Source: Limnobaculum allomyrinae
GTDB lineage: Bacteria > Pseudomonadota > Gammaproteobacteria > Enterobacterales > Enterobacteriaceae
DNA length: 64,000 bases
NCBI RefSeq assembly: GCF_016649425.1
Contig: NZ_JADRCR010000008.1
Location: forward strand, 62,001-126,000
Direction: 5' to 3'
Numbering within the stretch: position 1 is the first letter of the stretch; every line of letters begins with the position of its first letter. The position numbers and the translations under genes are program-made. Of this stretch, positions 37,877-50,874 are shown piece by piece. Below the pieces are notes generated by a model that saw nothing but the letters and a program-made list of their open reading frames with translations, ran no database searches and was not told where the DNA came from.

Positions 37877-40800
37877 ATGGCTCAGGAAAATAGCGTCTTA
37901 GGAACTGTTGAAGTTGTCGGCCGCAATAATGGTGCTCAACTGGCACACTATACTCAAGGAAGTCAGGTAGTTACATTAACTCAATCCAGTGTAGTGCGAA
38001 TTCATGGTACTTCTGCGCTAGTTTCCAGCTATGAGCGACAGGGAAACGATCTGATTGTTCATATGAAAGATGGCAGTACCGTACGCTATCAGGGGTTCTT
38101 TACTCTTGATGAAAAAGGCGAACACAGCGAACTGGTATTTGATGATGGCAAAGAAGTTAATCATGCGGTCTTCCCACTGGCGGACTTGCCTGGGCCAGCG
38201 GCGGCAGAAACTATTACCCCCACTTATACCACGATCGGTGCTGATAGCCTGATTGACGATGGATTATCTGCGACAGCTATCGCCGGGATTATTGGTGCTT
38301 TAGCGGTCGGAGCGGGTATTGCTATTGCAGCAGGCGGTTCCGGGGGAGGGCATCACAGCAGCGATCAGGATAACGGTGGTAATCTTGGAAACGGTGATGG
38401 CGGCAACAATAGTGGAAATAGCGGTAACAATAATGGCAACAATGGCGGTAACAATAATAGCGGAAACAGTAGTGCTACCGCGCCAACCATCACAGTAAAC
38501 CCTTTCGCAACGGATGATGTACTTAACGCCGCCGAAGCCAAATCTGTTCAAACGGTAAGTGGTTCGACAGCCCATGTAGAAGCCGGGCAGACGGTGACTA
38601 TCACCTTAGGTGGTAAAACCTACACCACACAGGTTGCAGCCGATGGAAGCTGGCAAATCAGTGTTCCCGCGGCAGATCTACAGCTTCTGGCGGATGGAAA
38701 GACTTCACTTCAGGTTAGCGTGAGTAATCAGGCTGGGTTAACGGCCCAGGATAGCCATGACTTTACGGTAGACATCACGGCTCCGGTTCTGACAATTTCC
38801 ACTTTTGCTGGTGATAATACGCTGGACGCTACTGAATCAACTGCAAATCAAACCGTTAACGGAACAGCGATAGGGGCTGAAGGCCAGATAATCACGATTA
38901 CACTCGGGCAAAATAGCTATACCGCAACAGTTGATGCGCAAGGGAATTGGCAAACGGTAATTTCCAGCGCTGATTTACAGGCGTTGGCGGATGGAAATTA
39001 TACCTTAAGTGCTTCCGTCAGCGACGCTGCGGGCAATAGCACCAGCGGAACCTTAGATATTGTTAAAATCACAGTGCCGGCAATTAGTATTAATACATTT
39101 GGTGGCGACGATAAGATTGATAGTGCGGAATCAAAAACCGATCAAGTTCTGAGCGGTATGACACAGAATGCCCAACCAGGCAGTTCGGTGGTGGTCAATA
39201 TTTCTGATGGTAGTGCACTGGCTCGTTCTCTATCAAGTGGAGGACAAACCTATCTGGCGACAGTTGATGCTGACGGTAGTTGGCATCTGACAATACCAGC
39301 CGGAGCAATGGAACAATTCTCTTCCGGTTCTTACACCATTGTGGCAACGGTTACCAATCTTGACGGGCAAACCGCTACCGATACCCATACTTTTGTTGTC
39401 GATATTGATCAGCCAGGGATCTCAATTGCGATTATATCGAATGATGATTACCTGAGCGCCGTTGAGGCAACGCAGGATTTATCGATTAACGGTATCACCA
39501 CCGGTGTTGATGCAGGTTCTGTTGTTATTGTGACTTTAAATGGTAAAAGCTATCAGGCTACCGTCGATGGTTCTGGCCATTGGAGCGCTCTGGTACCATC
39601 AAGCGATCTGAAATTGTTGAGTGATGGCGCAACAACCATCACCGCAGCGGTAACAGCTCCGGCTGGAACGTTTAGTGCTGAGCACATCTTAAACGTTCTG
39701 ATTAATCAGTTACCGCAACCAACGCTGAATACCCCATTTGGTGATGGAATTATCAATGCTGCCGAAGAGTTATTAAGCCAAACCCTGCAGGGAAAATCAG
39801 GCCTGACGGGTGCAGGGCAATCGGTGGTCATTTCTCTTAACGGAAAAAGCTATGTTGCTACCGTTGATGCGCAAGGAAACTGGAGCGTAAATATTCCAAG
39901 TAGAGATTTACAACTGCTGTCTGACGGTAGTTTCCCTCTGGTCGTTAAAGCCACCGATATTGCCGGAAATATCGGTTCAGTAACCCGTAATATTGTGGTG
40001 GATACCACGGCGCCAACGCTGGCGCTAAAAGCCTTTGCTACCGACAATATTTTGACCACCTCTGAAATGGCGGCAACTCAGACAATATCTGGTTCAGCCT
40101 CGATTTCCGAACAGGGTCAGACCGTCATTATCACGTTAAATGGTAAATCTTATCAGGCATTGGTTGGTGCGGATGGGCAGTGGAGTACCTCTGTACCATC
40201 AGCCGATCTACAGCTGTTGAGCAGTGGTAATTACACCATTACGGTTTCACTGCAAGATTTAGCGGGTAACAGTACCCAAATTTCACAGGTTATTGGGGTT
40301 AAAACGGCACTGCCGGGTGTCACTATCCAGCCGTTTGCCGGTGATGATGTACTGGATGGTTCTGAGGTTAAAACCGCACAAGTGCTGAGTGGCTCTACTT
40401 CCAATGCAGAAACCGGCAGTCTGATTACTGTGGTGCTTAACAGCCAAACTTATACGACAAAAGTATTGGCAGACGGCTCCTGGAGCATCATGGTTCCTGC
40501 TGAGGATCTGGCTAAGCTGGCTAATGGCACCTTTAATATTCAGGTTAGCGTTACCGATCTTGCCGGACAAACCGCCGAAGCAAATCACAGTTTTACCGTT
40601 GACAATAGTCAGAGTGGAATCACGATTGCGATTGTAGCAACAGATGATTATCTGAATTTACAAGAATCCACTCAGACATTGTTGATTAATGGCACTACCA
40701 GCCATGTTGAACCTAATCAAGTAGTGACAGTCGCTCTGAATGGTAAAACCTATACCGGTATTGTACAACCGAATGGCTCCTGGCAGGTCTCTGTCAGCAG

Positions 40801-43800
40801 CCTGGATTTGCAACTGTTACCGGATGGCAAAGCAACCATATCCGCCTCGGTGGTGGATAGTGATGGTAATACAGTGACCACCAGTCATGATTTCACCGTT
40901 ATCATTCATGAGCTGCCGGAATTAACTCTTAATACCCCATTTGGTGATGGCAACTGGAGTGCCACCATCCCTCCTGGCGCACTGTTGTCTTTAGTTGATG
41001 GCACGGTTCCTATTGTTATTACCGCAGTAGATTCCGCAGGCAATACCACCTCAGTGCTCAGTTCAGTGGATGCACTGGTACATACCTTACCCACCGCTGA
41101 GCTTAAAACACCTCTGTTTGGTGATGATGTACTGAATTTATCTGAAGCCACTTCCGGGCAAATTCTTACCGGTAAGTCAGGGCTGACGGGACTGGGACAA
41201 ACCGTTGAGGTCACTCTTGATGGTACTAAGTATTCCGGCTCGGTTGATATTAATGGTAACTGGACGGTTCTGCTGCCGCCAAACGTACTGTTGGCTTTGG
41301 TTGATGGCTCTCACGACATTAGCGTGACGTTATCTGACCGAGTGGGGAACAGCACAACCAGCAGCGAGTTAACCTTCAGTGCGGTGACCCATAATCTACC
41401 GGCACCCACCCTCGATTTACCGTTTGTTGATGGAATATTGAATGCAACTGAAGCCGCAGCAGGGGGAACGCTTACCGGTTCAACTCATGTGAGCGGTGCG
41501 GGACAAAGCGTAACGGTGAGTATCAATGGTCAATCTTATTCCGCTACTGTGGATAATGACGGTAACTGGAACCTGACACTGACTTCCGGTGACTTAACAG
41601 CGCTGCCGGATGGTACCTGGCCCGTCACCATTATTGCCACTGACAGCGCAGGCAATACAGTTAACGGTAATGCTTCGGTAGAAGTGCTGACCCATACGCT
41701 GCCTAATGCCAGGATTAATCTGCCTTTTGGTGATGGCTTACTGAATATTGCTGAGGCTAACGCTTTAACCGGATAGGCTATTAGCGGTACCACAGGAATA
41801 ACCGGTGCCGGACAAACGGTGACGGTGACCATTGATGGTAAACCGCAGACCGTTACGGTATCGACGACAGGCCAATGGAGTGTCAGTTTAGACAGTACAG
41901 CGTTAAATGCCTTAGGCACTGGTGAACATGATATTCAGGTGACAGTGACGGATAAAGCGGGTAATACCTCTCAACAGGATCTCAGTTTTGATGCGTTATT
42001 AACGCTGCCAACACTGACTATTACTCCGCCGTTTGGTGATGGCGTTCTTAATCTGAGTGAAGCCGGAAACATCGCGCTAATCGCCGGAACCACCAATGCC
42101 AATATTTCCGGACTGGGTGCAACGTTAACTTTAACTATTAACGGCGTCTCTTATCCAACCACTATCGATTCAAACGGTAACTGGTCAGCCAATATTCCGG
42201 CTAATGCACTGTCAACGTTGACCAGTGGTGGAACCTATCCGATTAATCTGACGGTGACTGATGCTGCGGGTAACAGCACCTCTGTCAGCCAGAATTTCTC
42301 GACTCAGTTCTCATTGCCGCAGCCAACGTTAGCAACGCCGTTTGGTGATACCTATCTTAATATCAGTGAGTCCGCTGTTAATCAGACGCTAACCGGGCAA
42401 CTGAATGTAGTAGGGGATCCGAGTAAAGCAAAAGTCAGCGTTTCTATTGGCGGTATAGATCATGATGCGGTAGTGGATGCTAACGGCACCTGGTCTTTGA
42501 CGCTGACATCGAGCGAGTTAACCGGGTTAGGTAACGGTGATAAGGCGATTGTGGTTACCGTGACGGATGAAGCGCTGAATACCAATAGCGTAAGCGGACT
42601 GGCACATTTCTCCCTGACGCCACCAACAATCGCTATCAATGTTTTTGCCGGTGACAACATTCTGGATTATGCGGAAAGCCATCAGACTCAAATATTGAGC
42701 GGAACCACCAGCAATGTAGAAGTCGGACAAACGGTACAAATCACTATTGGTGGCCTGAGTCGAAGTGCGGCGGTAACCACCGATGGCAGTTGGTCAATTG
42801 CATTAACACCAACTGAGTTGGCGCTGTTGGCTTCAGGGCAAATTACCGCGACCGTGGTGGATAAAGCAGGTAACAGTGCTAATGCACCGGCGATAACATT
42901 GACGGTAGATACCTCAGTACCGACACCATTCCTGACCCTCGATCCGGTAGCGGGTGATAACGCCATTAATCTGACCGAATCAGGCGGTATGCTAACGATA
43001 AGTGGAACCGCCGATCCCTCTATGGTTGGACAAATTATTAACCTGAGTCTTGGCAGTTTATTGATTCCTACAACCATTATTGAAAGCGACGGTAAGTGGA
43101 GTGTCACGATTCCTTCCATTGCCCTATTGCCTGATGGTAATTATGTATTATCTGCATCAACGCTCAGTGGGGCGACGGCATCCGCCAATATTTTAGTTGA
43201 TCGGATTCCTCCTCAACTTACGGTAGGGGTGTTTGCCGGAAACGATGTGCTTAACGCTTCTGAAGCAGGAAGCGTACAGATTCTTCGCGGTACCGGCAGT
43301 GAAATTGGCACTAATGTGTCAATTAAGATACATGGCGTAACCCATTATGCTCAGGTGCAGAGTGATGGTAGCTGGAGCCTGTCACTCAGTTCAGCGGAAC
43401 TGAAAACGTTACCGCAAGGGCCTCAGGATATCGTGGTTGAACTGACGGATAAAGCGGGCAACCTTACCAGCGTGACTCACCCGATTACGGTAGACACCAT
43501 TACGCCATTCCTGACGGTTGATGCGCTTGGCGTGGGCAATGTATTAACGGCGGCGGAAATTCTGCTGGGTCTGCCATTAGGTGGGAAAGGCGATCCGGGT
43601 GATACCGTAACGGTAACGCTGGGGCCATTGCAACTATCGGCGATTGTTGATGAAAATGGCAACTGGAGTGTCAATTTCCCAACGTTGAAACTGGAAACAC
43701 TGACGGACGGCCCACAGGTTATTAATGTCAGCGTAGGCGATAGCGCCGGTAACGTCACCTCGGTGAATGTAGGCTTAAACGTTGCGTTAAACAGCTCACT

Positions 43801-46800
43801 GGGCGCCGGAATCAGTACTATCTTTGGCCCGGACGGAATTTTGAACCTGGCTGAGTCGTTACTGACACAAACCCTGACGGGCACCGCAACCGGTGACTAT
43901 AACGGAGCGAAGGTTAGTGTAACCATACTGGGGCAAACCTTTACTGCCAATGTAGGTAACAACGGGAAGTGGAGCATCGACCTGAGCCCTGATTTATGGC
44001 TGGGGCTGACGGCAAAAACGCTTGATGTGAATGTCAGTATTACGGATGCCAATGAAAATACGGTTGATAAGCTGATTCATGTTGGATTAGCACTGACTGA
44101 TTTGCCAGTCATCAACAATGTCATTGCGTTTGGCGATAACTTCCTGAATAAAGCGGAAACCGCGCTCGATCAATTGATTAGCGGCACGATTGGCAATATG
44201 GCGGCGGGAACGACGGTGAGTGTGACGCTGGGTACCAATACCTATAGCGCAGGTGTTGATGCTAACGGTAATTGGTCGGTATCCATACCTAAAACGGATT
44301 TAGCCTCGCTGCTGGATGGTATAACGAAAGTGGGGGTGACGGTCACGGATGCCGGTGGCAACGTGGTTAAACAATCCATCGATCTTGGCGTTATCACCCA
44401 TAATCTGCCAACCATTAAGTTTAATCCATTGTTTGGTGATGGAGTATTGAGCCTGAGCGATTTACTGGGGCTGGTATCCATTGGTGGAACCGCCACCGGG
44501 CTGGCGGGGCGCACTATTACCCTAAGCATTGCTGGTTCTTCAACCCTTAGTGCGGTGGTAGGACAAGACGGCAGTTGGAGCGCAGAGTTAACCCCATCAA
44601 TTATTAATATCCTGAAAGGCATTGGCAGTGGAGATATTACTGTTTCAGCCAGCGCTACCGATATTGCTAATAACCCGGTAAATGTGAGTGCCGGCGTGCA
44701 TCTTTCGCTGTTGGCTCCGTTGTTGCAAACCGTGTCCGTATTTGGTGATGGTTTGCTAAATGCGGTAGATGCCAGTGCATCACAGCTGATCAGTGGAACC
44801 ATTGGTAATGCGCCAGAAGGAACCAAAGTGAGTGTTCTGCTGGGCGGAAAAACCTTTGTTGGTGTTACGCTGGCAAATGGTTCATTTTCTATCGCTCTGT
44901 TGCCGTCTGACCTGTCTCAGTTACCCGAAGGGCCTCTTACTGCGGCAATTACCATTACCACTCCGGATGGCAATACCAATACCGGTAGTGCCAGCGTCGT
45001 GGTTGGGTTGAAAAACCTGCCGCAAATTACCCTTGACCCTCTGTTTAATGGCGATGGCTTCCTTAATCACTTGGAGGCAGGCGTTGCCCAGTTAATCAGT
45101 GGTACCGTGGCTAATCTTACCAGCGGCAGTGTAACCATTAAGGTAGGCGGCAACACACTAACGGCGACGATAAATCCAAATGGTACCTGGAGCACGACGA
45201 TCCCTACCAATGTTCTGAACTTATTACCTGATGGGCCATTGGCCGTTAGTGTATCGGTCAGCGACGGGGTGGGTAATACCGCCAGTGCGGGTGTCTCACT
45301 GAATACGATTATTCACAGCCTGCCAACCATCTCCATTGGTTCGATTTTTGGTGATGGCATTCTTAGTCTGGTGGATTTATTGACATCACAAGTCATTAGC
45401 GGCACCAGTACTAATCTGGCAGTTGGTGCAGAGATCAGCGTGAAGCTGGGCAGTCTGGCGTATACCGCAAAAGTGGGCGTTGGTGGCGCATGGTCGTTAT
45501 CAATACCTCCTTTGGATCTGAAAGCATTGCTGGACGGTAACTTTAACGTGGACGTATCGGTTAAAGACGTAGCAGGGAACGAAGCTACAGCCAGTGGGCT
45601 ATTGAATGTTATCTCCCATGTACTGCCAACCTTGTCGCTGGATAGCATCTTCAACAATGGCAATCTGAACGCTCAGGATATTCTGAACGCACAAGTCATT
45701 AGCGGTAGTGCCACCAATGCAGAAGGCTCCATCGTTAATATCACTTTGGGGCAGAACCATTACTCCGCAACGGTAGATGCCAATGGTAAATGGACGCTGA
45801 GCGTACCGAAGCTCGATTTATCGGCACTGGCAGACGGTAACTTCAATGTAAGTGCAATCCTGACCAACGCAGCCGGAGAAGTGGCCAATGCTGTCGGTAA
45901 GCTGGATGTTATTACTCACAGCTTACCGGATATATCGTTGGGTAGTCTGTTTGGTAACGACGGTATTCTGAATATTCTCGATGCGGGACAAACGCAAACG
46001 CTGAGTGGAACCTTGAGTAATTTAGTCGGTGGTAGCGTGGTGGTGACATTGGGGAGCACCAATTACACCGCGACGGTGGGCTCAAATGGCTCCTGGTCGT
46101 TGAATCTGCCACCCAGTGTGCTGAACTTATTGAAAGATGGTTCATTGCACGTGGGGGTGACAGTAACCGACAAGGTTGGTAACACTAAAACCGTCGGAAC
46201 AGATGTCTACGTTAAGCTGAGTCCACCATTGCTCTCTTACAACCCATTAGCCACATTGGATATCGCAACCCTGTTATCTAAAGGGCTGACCATTGGCGGT
46301 AGCTCACGCAACCTGAAAGTGGGAGCCGATGTAAACATTACACTACTGGGTCTGGCTTCGCTTACCGCTCAGGTCAAAGCAGATGGAAGCTGGAGTGCTA
46401 ATGTTCATCTGACGTTGGCTCAGTTATTGACGCTGAATCTACTGTCACCGATTCTTCATCTGTCTGCACAGGATGAGGCACAAAACGGATTTAGCGTAGA
46501 TTTGGGGCTGGGTACCGTGCTGAATCTGCCTCCGTTGGCGGTTGCCGCACAGGCAGAACCCTTGATGCATGAAGTGGATGCTGCTGCTAATTCTGATGCT
46601 TCACATACTACTCAATCTCTCTCCACAGAAAACGCTACGGAAGAACGGCTGACTTCTTCGCTGACCTCAGAAAGCCACGAGGCTTCATCCGGTGTTGAGC
46701 AGAGTGCGGCCGCCGTTTCCGGAACCTTCACTATTGGCGGGGTAACCATCGATTTAGCTGATGGAACCCATAATAGTGGAACCAGCGTTCAGGGCAGTAG

Positions 46801-47212
46801 TGGAAACGATGTGATTCATCTGAGTACGCTGGGCTTTGGCTTTATCGATGGCGGTGCGGGTGTCGATACTTTGGTACTGGATGGCGCTAATCTTCATCTG
46901 GATCTTACCCAACTGGGCGAGAAGATTGTCAATATCGACATCTTCGACCTCGGGCTGTCCGGTAGCAACAGTATCACTCTGAATCTGAATGAGGCGCTTA
47001 ACGTTAAAGATCCAACTCAGGAGCAGTTACTGATTAAGGGTTCTGAGGGCGATAAGGTCAATCTGGTTCATGGACAGGGAGATATCTGGAACTTAAATGG
47101 ACAGAGCACCATTGGTGGGGTGATTTACGATGTTTATCACAACTCATCCCAGGGAAGTAACACATTAGGCGATGTTCTGGTTCAGCAGGGCTTGCACGTT
47201 AATCTGGTTTAA
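37877..47212 (+). pseudogene. giant Bap/LapA-type biofilm adhesin, interrupted by an in-frame amber codon
   Basis: One frame of 3,111 codons encodes a type I secreted, repeat-rich surface adhesin. Order: a BapA-like N-terminal domain (about 1-130), an Ala/Gly-rich segment (IAGIIGALAVGAGIAIAAGG, about 137-156), a Gly/Asn linker (about 165-200), about 27 Ig-like modules, then a C-terminal RTX-like secretion region (GSSGNDVIHLSTLGFGFIDG, GGAGVDTLVLDG). TAG 41774-41776 splits it into 37877-41776 (1,299 residues) and 41777-47212 (the second half has a GTG at 41819). The TAG sits where neighbouring modules mostly have Gln, so CAG to TAG is the likely change. Without read-through the first part lacks the secretion signal. 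The exporter genes follow directly. Confidence 0.85.
38483..46540 (+). repeat. array of about 27 Ig-like adhesin modules
   Basis: Each module is about 95-105 residues and carries in order: FGDGxLNxxEA, QxLSGTT, GQxVTVTLNGKxYxATVDAxGNWS, VPxxDLxxLxDGxxxxxVxVTDxAGN. I count 27 starts of this pattern. Module 9 is cut short at about 40945-40960. Modules in the first half resemble each other in groups, a sign of expansion by unequal recombination. Confidence 0.85.
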
Positions 47213-47221
47213 GCAGTAAAC

Positions 47222-47248
47222 ACCGGTGCGGTCGTTGGCCGCACCGGT
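47222..47248 (+). terminator. hairpin between adhesin and exporter genes
   Basis: Perfect 10-bp GC-rich arms ACCGGTGCGG (47222-47231) and CCGCACCGGT (47239-47248). No T run follows, so it may act as partial terminator or 3' stabiliser that sets the adhesin-to-exporter ratio. Confidence 0.6.
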
Positions 47249-47316
47249 CAGAGATAGGGATCGACTCTGGTATAGCTTTATTTATAACAACCATCATCTA
47301 ATAGAATGTGGGAAAA

Positions 47317-48726
47317 ATGAAATACACCAAACGTTGCCCTGGCGCCGGACTTCGATCCGCTGTTCGGCCCTCCAGTTATCTCATCGGTTTATGTTGTGGC
47401 ATAAGCAGCCTGTTTCTGACTTTTCTGCCTGCAAGCTATGCGGCGGAAGAGTATCAGTGGCAAGTTGCTCCCAGTGAACAAAACCAATCCAGTTTATCCA
47501 TTCATGAAGCGATATTGCGGGCATTTGCCCGTAACCCGCAAATTGCACAGGCAGCGGCACAAATTCGTGTTGGGCAAGCCAATCTGAACGTCGCAAAAAG
47601 CGGTTGGTTTCCTCAGGTATCATTGCAGGGCGGTGTTGGCCGCTCGCATCAAACCGATTCTTCGGGCTCGCTGGATAATAATGGTTCCGTTGGTCTTAAT
47701 CTAAAACAGTTGTTGTATGACTTTGGTAAAACCGGCGGCAGTATTGATGAGCAACATGACTTATCCGATGCCTACAATTATCAGCTTTACAGCACGCTAA
47801 ATGGCGTGGGTCAACAAACGCTACAGAGTTATCTTCAGGTTAAACGCTATCAGGAATTGGCGCAGGCAGCGCAACGTAATCTGGCTTCCCTTGAAAGCGT
47901 TCGGCAAATGGCGACGCTGAGGGCAGAGGCCGGACTAAGTTCTCAATCCGATGTATTACAGGCAGAAACGCGTATTGCCGGTATGAAAGCCACTTATCAA
48001 CAGTATCAGGCTCAAGTGATGTCGGCACAGGCTTCACTATCGGCTCTGACCGGTGTTGTTGCCACTGAATATCCGGATTTACCGAAAGATCTGTTGGGGC
48101 AAAAAATCTCTGTTAAGTCATTACCCTATCAGCAAAATAATGCGGTACGTAGCACTCAGGCTAAACAACTGGCTGCTGAGAAGCGCATTCAACAGGCCAA
48201 AGCTCAACACTGGCCAACCATTTCAGTACAGGCTGGGCGCACCCGATATGCGGATGGCGATGGCTCGTACTGGGACGATCAGGTGCAACTGGTAGTGGAT
48301 GCGCCTATCTATCAGGGGGGCGCTACCTCGGCCAGAGTCGATGCTGCGGAAGGGGAACGCCAGAATGCTCAGGCAGAAGTTGAAGCCAGCAAGCTGGATA
48401 TCGATCAAAAAGCCTCAACCGCCTATGCGGATCTGTTGGGAGCGCAGCAGCGCCAGCAGGCGGGAGAAGCGCAGCAAGCCAGTGCAGAACAAACACGCAG
48501 TGTCTATCAGGATGAGTACCGCCTGAATAAACGTAGCCTGAATGATTTATTGAGCGTTGAGCAAGATGTTCTACAGGCAGATAACGCTGCCATTATGGCT
48601 CGCTATGATGCCTGGGATGCCGCAGTACGTTATGCCGGTGCGGTAGATAACCTGTTAGATATGTTGGGGATTGAACGTCAAAAAGTGACCGGCGATGACC
48701 TCCCTACACTTGGAGGAGCATCATAA
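47317..48726 (+). CDS. TolC-like outer membrane channel of the adhesin type I secretion system
   Basis: A 469-residue TolC-family protein (LapE/BapB role) with a signal peptide (hydrophobic stretch about 25-41, cut near SYA). It shows the two repeated helical-barrel units: SIHEAILRAFARNPQIAQAAAQIRVGQANL with GWFPQVSLQGGVGRSH, and later AEKRIQQAKAQHWPTISVQAGRTRY. It forms the outer-membrane exit for the adhesin. ATG 47317 is chosen over the GTG at 47308 because it directly precedes a normal signal peptide. Its stop overlaps the next ATG (TAATG). Confidence 0.88.
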   Translation: MKYTKRCPGAGLRSAVRPSSYLIGLCCGISSLFLTFLPASYAAEEYQWQVAPSEQNQSSLSIHEAILRAFARNPQIAQAAAQIRVGQANLNVAKSGWFPQVSLQGGVGRSHQTDSSGSLDNNGSVGLNLKQLLYDFGKTGGSIDEQHDLSDAYNYQLYSTLNGVGQQTLQSYLQVKRYQELAQAAQRNLASLESVRQMATLRAEAGLSSQSDVLQAETRIAGMKATYQQYQAQVMSAQASLSALTGVVATEYPDLPKDLLGQKISVKSLPYQQNNAVRSTQAKQLAAEKRIQQAKAQHWPTISVQAGRTRYADGDGSYWDDQVQLVVDAPIYQGGATSARVDAAEGERQNAQAEVEASKLDIDQKASTAYADLLGAQQRQQAGEAQQASAEQTRSVYQDEYRLNKRSLNDLLSVEQDVLQADNAAIMARYDAWDAAVRYAGAVDNLLDMLGIERQKVTGDDLPTLGGAS

Positions 48727-50864
48727 TGGCTAATTTACCTAATTCCGATAGCTGGATAATCGCAATGTCACGGGCTGCCGGACGTTTTGGCATTTCCACG
48801 GATATTCACGCGCTGCGTCAGCAAATGCGCTGGTATGAGAGCTTACCGCTGCCCCGCAGGTTAGAACGCTTAAGTAGCCTGATGGGTATGCAGGTAAAAA
48901 TTCAGACCGCGACCAGCGTGCGCTGGCGCAACGAAATATTGCCGGTGATGGCGCAGTTGCAGGATGGCTCACTGATTGTTTTAGAGTCGCTGGATGAAGA
49001 GCAACGGGCAGTTTATTGGCTGGGCGATGGGGGCGATTTATTGCGCGAGGAGGCGCTACCTGAACTGCTTGCTCGTATCCAGCCGGATGTTGTGTTACTG
49101 GGCATTGCCGCTCGTGGGCAGGATTCGCGGATTGATGAATTTGTACAACCCTATCGTGAACACTGGTTCTGGCGCCATTTTCGCCATACCGGACGGCAAC
49201 TGGCTGAGATTTCACTGGCTTCGGTTATCAGTAACGTACTGGCGCTGGCGGGAATTTTGTTCTCTATGCAAGTATATAATCGGGTTATTCCATCGCAGTC
49301 TTACCCGACATTATGGGTTCTGTTTGCCGGGGTATTGCTGGCAGCCCTAATGGAGTTTTTTATCCGCCTGTCGCGTACCCATATTTCCGATTTGATGGGT
49401 AAGCATATCGATTTAAAAGTCTCTTCCATGTTTTTTACCCGTGCGCTGGCGATTAAAAATGATGCGCGGCCTAAGTCGACGGGCTCTTTTATTTCTCAAC
49501 TGAGAGAAATCGATCAGGTACGTGAATTGCTTACCTCAACCACCGTAGGTGCTGCGATGGATATGCCGTTTGTGCTGCTATTTTTGGCTATCATGGCGGC
49601 AGTGGGCGGTGAACTGGTGTTAATTCCACTTCTGGCTATTCCTCTGATTGTGATTCCTGGCCTGCTGGTGCAGTGGCCGATGGCTAAATTAGCCAAAGAG
49701 GGGATGCGTGAAAGTGCACTGCGTAATGCGGTATTGGTGGAGTCCATCGAAGGCGTTGAAGATATTAAAGCGCTACAGGCGGAACCCTATTTTCAACGTC
49801 AGTGGGAGCAAACGCACAAAGTCAGTGCCACGATTGGTATGAAACAACGAGTGTGGGGTGCCCGATTAAGCGGTTGGGCATCGTCGGTTCAGCAAATTAC
49901 TTACGCCGGAATGCTGGTGTTTGGTGCTTATCTGGTGCTGGAAGGCACCATTACGACCGGTACCATGGTGGCTTGTAGTTTATTGTCTTCCCGCACCATT
50001 GCCCCTTTGATGCAGCTCACTATGGTGTTCTCTCGCTGGCAACATGCCAAAAGCGCCATGAACGGACTTAACGATCTGCTTAAAAAACCGTTGGATCGTA
50101 ATACGGAAAAGCCAATGGCGCGCTGTCCGGTTCTGGCGGGTCATTACCAATTGAAAGATGTGCAATACAGTTATGACGAAGAAAAAAGCGATTTAGCGCT
50201 ACAGATCGCCAGTCTGGATATTAAGCCGGGTGAGCGGGTCGCGATTCTTGGCAAAGTAGGTATGGGGAAATCAACGCTGTTGCGTCTGTTGTCCGGTCAG
50301 GCACTCGCCACCAAGGGAAAGGTGATTATCGATGGTGTTGATATGGCTCAGATAGATCCGGCCGATATCCGGCGTCAGGTGGGGTATCTGTCACAGGACT
50401 CGCGCCTGTTTTTTGGCACGCTGCGTCAGAATTTGATGCTGGGTCATCCTCATGCCACCGATCAGGAGCTGATTCAGGCTTTACGCATCAGTGGAGCATT
50501 AACGCTGGTACAGCAGGATGCCTCCAGTCTTGATCGCTTGATAAACGAAGGGGGGCGAGGATTATCCGGAGGACAGCGACAGATGGTGATGCTGAGCCGA
50601 TTAATTGTGCGTAATCCACAGGTCGTATTGCTGGATGAACCTACGGCATCGATGGATGAACAGCTGGAAAGCTATGTTATCCGTCAGCTACAGACCTGGC
50701 TGGTAGGGCGTTCATTGATTCTGGTGACCCATCGTCCGGCGCTATTAGCGCTGGTGGATCGGATTGTGGTGGTCGATGGGGGAAAAATTGTCGCAGATGG
50801 TGCACGCGATGAGATCCTGAGTCAGGCTCGCCATAACACGAATGTTGCTTCTATTGTCGCCTGA
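48726..50864 (+). CDS. type I secretion ABC transporter with C39-like domain
   Basis: A 712-residue inner-membrane exporter (LapB/BapC role). Domains: an N-terminal C39-like peptidase domain (about 1-130) that seems to lack the catalytic Cys and so would dock substrate, six membrane helices (about 165-440) and an ATPase domain with LGKVGMGKST (about 507-516), LSGGQRQ (about 613) and VVLLDEPTASMD. It is translationally coupled to the TolC-like gene and followed after ten bases by the HlyD-type gene. It should export the adhesin encoded upstream. Confidence 0.9.
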   Translation: MANLPNSDSWIIAMSRAAGRFGISTDIHALRQQMRWYESLPLPRRLERLSSLMGMQVKIQTATSVRWRNEILPVMAQLQDGSLIVLESLDEEQRAVYWLGDGGDLLREEALPELLARIQPDVVLLGIAARGQDSRIDEFVQPYREHWFWRHFRHTGRQLAEISLASVISNVLALAGILFSMQVYNRVIPSQSYPTLWVLFAGVLLAALMEFFIRLSRTHISDLMGKHIDLKVSSMFFTRALAIKNDARPKSTGSFISQLREIDQVRELLTSTTVGAAMDMPFVLLFLAIMAAVGGELVLIPLLAIPLIVIPGLLVQWPMAKLAKEGMRESALRNAVLVESIEGVEDIKALQAEPYFQRQWEQTHKVSATIGMKQRVWGARLSGWASSVQQITYAGMLVFGAYLVLEGTITTGTMVACSLLSSRTIAPLMQLTMVFSRWQHAKSAMNGLNDLLKKPLDRNTEKPMARCPVLAGHYQLKDVQYSYDEEKSDLALQIASLDIKPGERVAILGKVGMGKSTLLRLLSGQALATKGKVIIDGVDMAQIDPADIRRQVGYLSQDSRLFFGTLRQNLMLGHPHATDQELIQALRISGALTLVQQDASSLDRLINEGGRGLSGGQRQMVMLSRLIVRNPQVVLLDEPTASMDEQLESYVIRQLQTWLVGRSLILVTHRPALLALVDRIVVVDGGKIVADGARDEILSQARHNTNVASIVA

Positions 50865-50874
50865 GGATTGCGTA

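Noticed and set aside
44242-44826. 194-codon open frame antisense to the adhesin, and similar ones at 42688-43119, 43477-43884 and 45313-45663
   Set aside because: They are periodic shadows of the repeat array (Pro/Ser/Thr-rich) without ribosome sites or recognisable domains.
38483-46540. Regular repeats that might suggest a CRISPR array or satellite
   Set aside because: The period is about 300 bases, the units are translated and diverged, and they form Ig-like protein modules.
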